Positions 5,669 through 6,036 of a stretch of DNA of 6,036 nucleotides are shown one piece after another. This DNA is from SBAX01 sp964646605 (GTDB taxonomy: Bacteria; Planctomycetota; Phycisphaerae; UBA1845). The translations under genes and the position numbers were made by a program. Each line of letters begins with the position of its first letter. The stretch's first letter is position 1. The notes below the pieces were generated by a model. The model had not been told where the DNA came from. It saw only the letters and a list, made by a program, of their open reading frames with translations, and did no database searches. Where the stretch lies: NCBI GenBank assembly GCA_964646605.1, contig CAZYEX010000067.1:1-6036 (forward strand), given 5' to 3'.

Positions 5669-5738
5669 ACCCAACGTGCCGCTTCAGCGGCGGCGCATCA
5701 TTACGCCGGCCGCCGTCGGCTGCAAGCGGATGTTGGGC
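5669..5738 (-). other. attC: Integron attC recombination site
   Basis: On the minus strand this 70-bp element starts with GCCCAAC (matches RYYYAAC, 5738-5732) and ends with GTTGGGT (matches GTTRRRY, 5675-5669); the two cores can pair. Inside them, CCGCTTGCAG and CTGAAGCGG pair as six plus three base pairs with one unpaired G, the single extrahelical base that characterises attC sites. Unpaired spacers (AT and CAC) separate cores from arms. The centre holds a further GC-rich stem, the variable terminal structure. The extra base lies on the RYYYAAC side, so the site is oriented with the minus-strand genes. It begins six bases after the stop of the YdeI-family gene, as expected for the cassette's own attC. 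No integrase gene or attI is in the window. Confidence 0.78.
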
Positions 5739-5744
5739 GGCCTG

Positions 5745-6036
5745 TTACTTCAGTCCGAGTTTTTTGTCGCTGGCAAGGAGACGAATGGCCTCCGCAAGGC
5801 GCCTGAGTTTCGTTTCCTCGCGCTTAGCGGACTCAATCCAGGCGAAATACCGCCGGCGATGCGAGGGTGCCAGCGCTTCGAAGTGGCGCAAGGCGATCGG
5901 GTGCTTCCTCAGCGCTGCCTGGATGTACTCTGGAAGCTTTGATGGGATCGGAAGCCGCGATGGCCGAGGACCGTAGCCGCGGTTGGTAGGCGGGCGCTCG
6001 ATCCCTGGCCCTTGACACGCCGCGTTTCGCTTTGCG
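5745..6036 (-). CDS. YdeI/OmpD-associated family protein, C-terminal part (5' end beyond right edge)
   Basis: The frame enters from the right edge and ends at a TAA (5745-5747), giving 96 residues with no usable start inside the window. Residues ~29-96 match the C-terminal domain of this family: LPEYIQAALRKHPIALRHFEALAPSHRRRYFAWIESAKREETKLRRLAEAIRLL. The hallmark is W-I-E-x-A-K-R-x-E-T-x-x-R-R near the end. The preceding ~28 residues (GPGIERPPTNRGYGPRPSRL) look like a flexible linker after a missing N-terminal domain. The family is poorly understood; some members are annotated as bacteriocin-protection proteins. It lies immediately before the attC site in the same orientation, so it is probably the gene of one integron cassette. 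Confidence 0.85.
   Translation of the reverse strand, partial: AKRNAACQGPGIERPPTNRGYGPRPSRLPIPSKLPEYIQAALRKHPIALRHFEALAPSHRRRYFAWIESAKREETKLRRLAEAIRLLASDKKLGLK

Noticed and set aside
5642..5674. TTG start of the VOC gene at 5674
   Set aside because: It lies within the attC core and the ATG at 5641 has a well-placed GGAG.

Overview
GC-rich bacterial DNA, probably from an environmental lineage. The two secreted beta-propeller proteins (one Reg_prop, one PQQ-like with a WPQWGG start) are the kind often seen in Planctomycetota, Verrucomicrobiota and Acidobacteriota, but nothing here fixes the taxon. I count seven protein genes. The two at the window edges are partial and one is a truncated paralogue.

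Left part (1-3570, all minus strand). Reading in the direction of transcription, there is first a short truncated lipoprotein-like ORF (3286-3498). Next is a secreted PQQ-like beta-propeller protein (1803-3155). Last is a long secreted Reg_prop beta-propeller protein with an extra C-terminal domain (1-1692), whose frame stays open through the left edge for 564 codons. The short ORF and the Reg_prop gene share their start region and a 29-bp exact match further in, so they are relatives and one of them is broken.

Middle part (3657-5041, plus strand). A compact three-gene unit runs against its neighbours: an HNH nuclease with an unassigned C-terminal region, an unrecognised 142-residue protein, and a small Pol-beta-type nucleotidyltransferase with a complete catalytic triad. 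Genes 1 and 2 overlap by 8 bp and genes 2 and 3 by 77 bp. The nuclease, the unknown partner and the nucleotidyltransferase make this the best candidate for an undescribed defence or toxin-antitoxin-like system. A -10-like TATACT lies so close to the HNH start codon that a leaderless mRNA is possible.

Right part (5153-6036, minus strand). The 3' part of a YdeI/OmpD-associated family gene runs in from the right edge. Six bases after its stop is a 70-bp element with all the hallmarks of an integron attC recombination site: inverted RYYYAAC/GTTRRRY cores, inner pairing arms and a single extrahelical base. Next is a VOC (glyoxalase-fold) gene with its own ribosome binding site. Gene, attC and gene in the same orientation at cassette-like spacing suggest that the right end of the window is part of an integron gene-cassette array. 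No second attC was found by eye further left, so how far the array extends, and whether the HNH unit belongs to it, is open.
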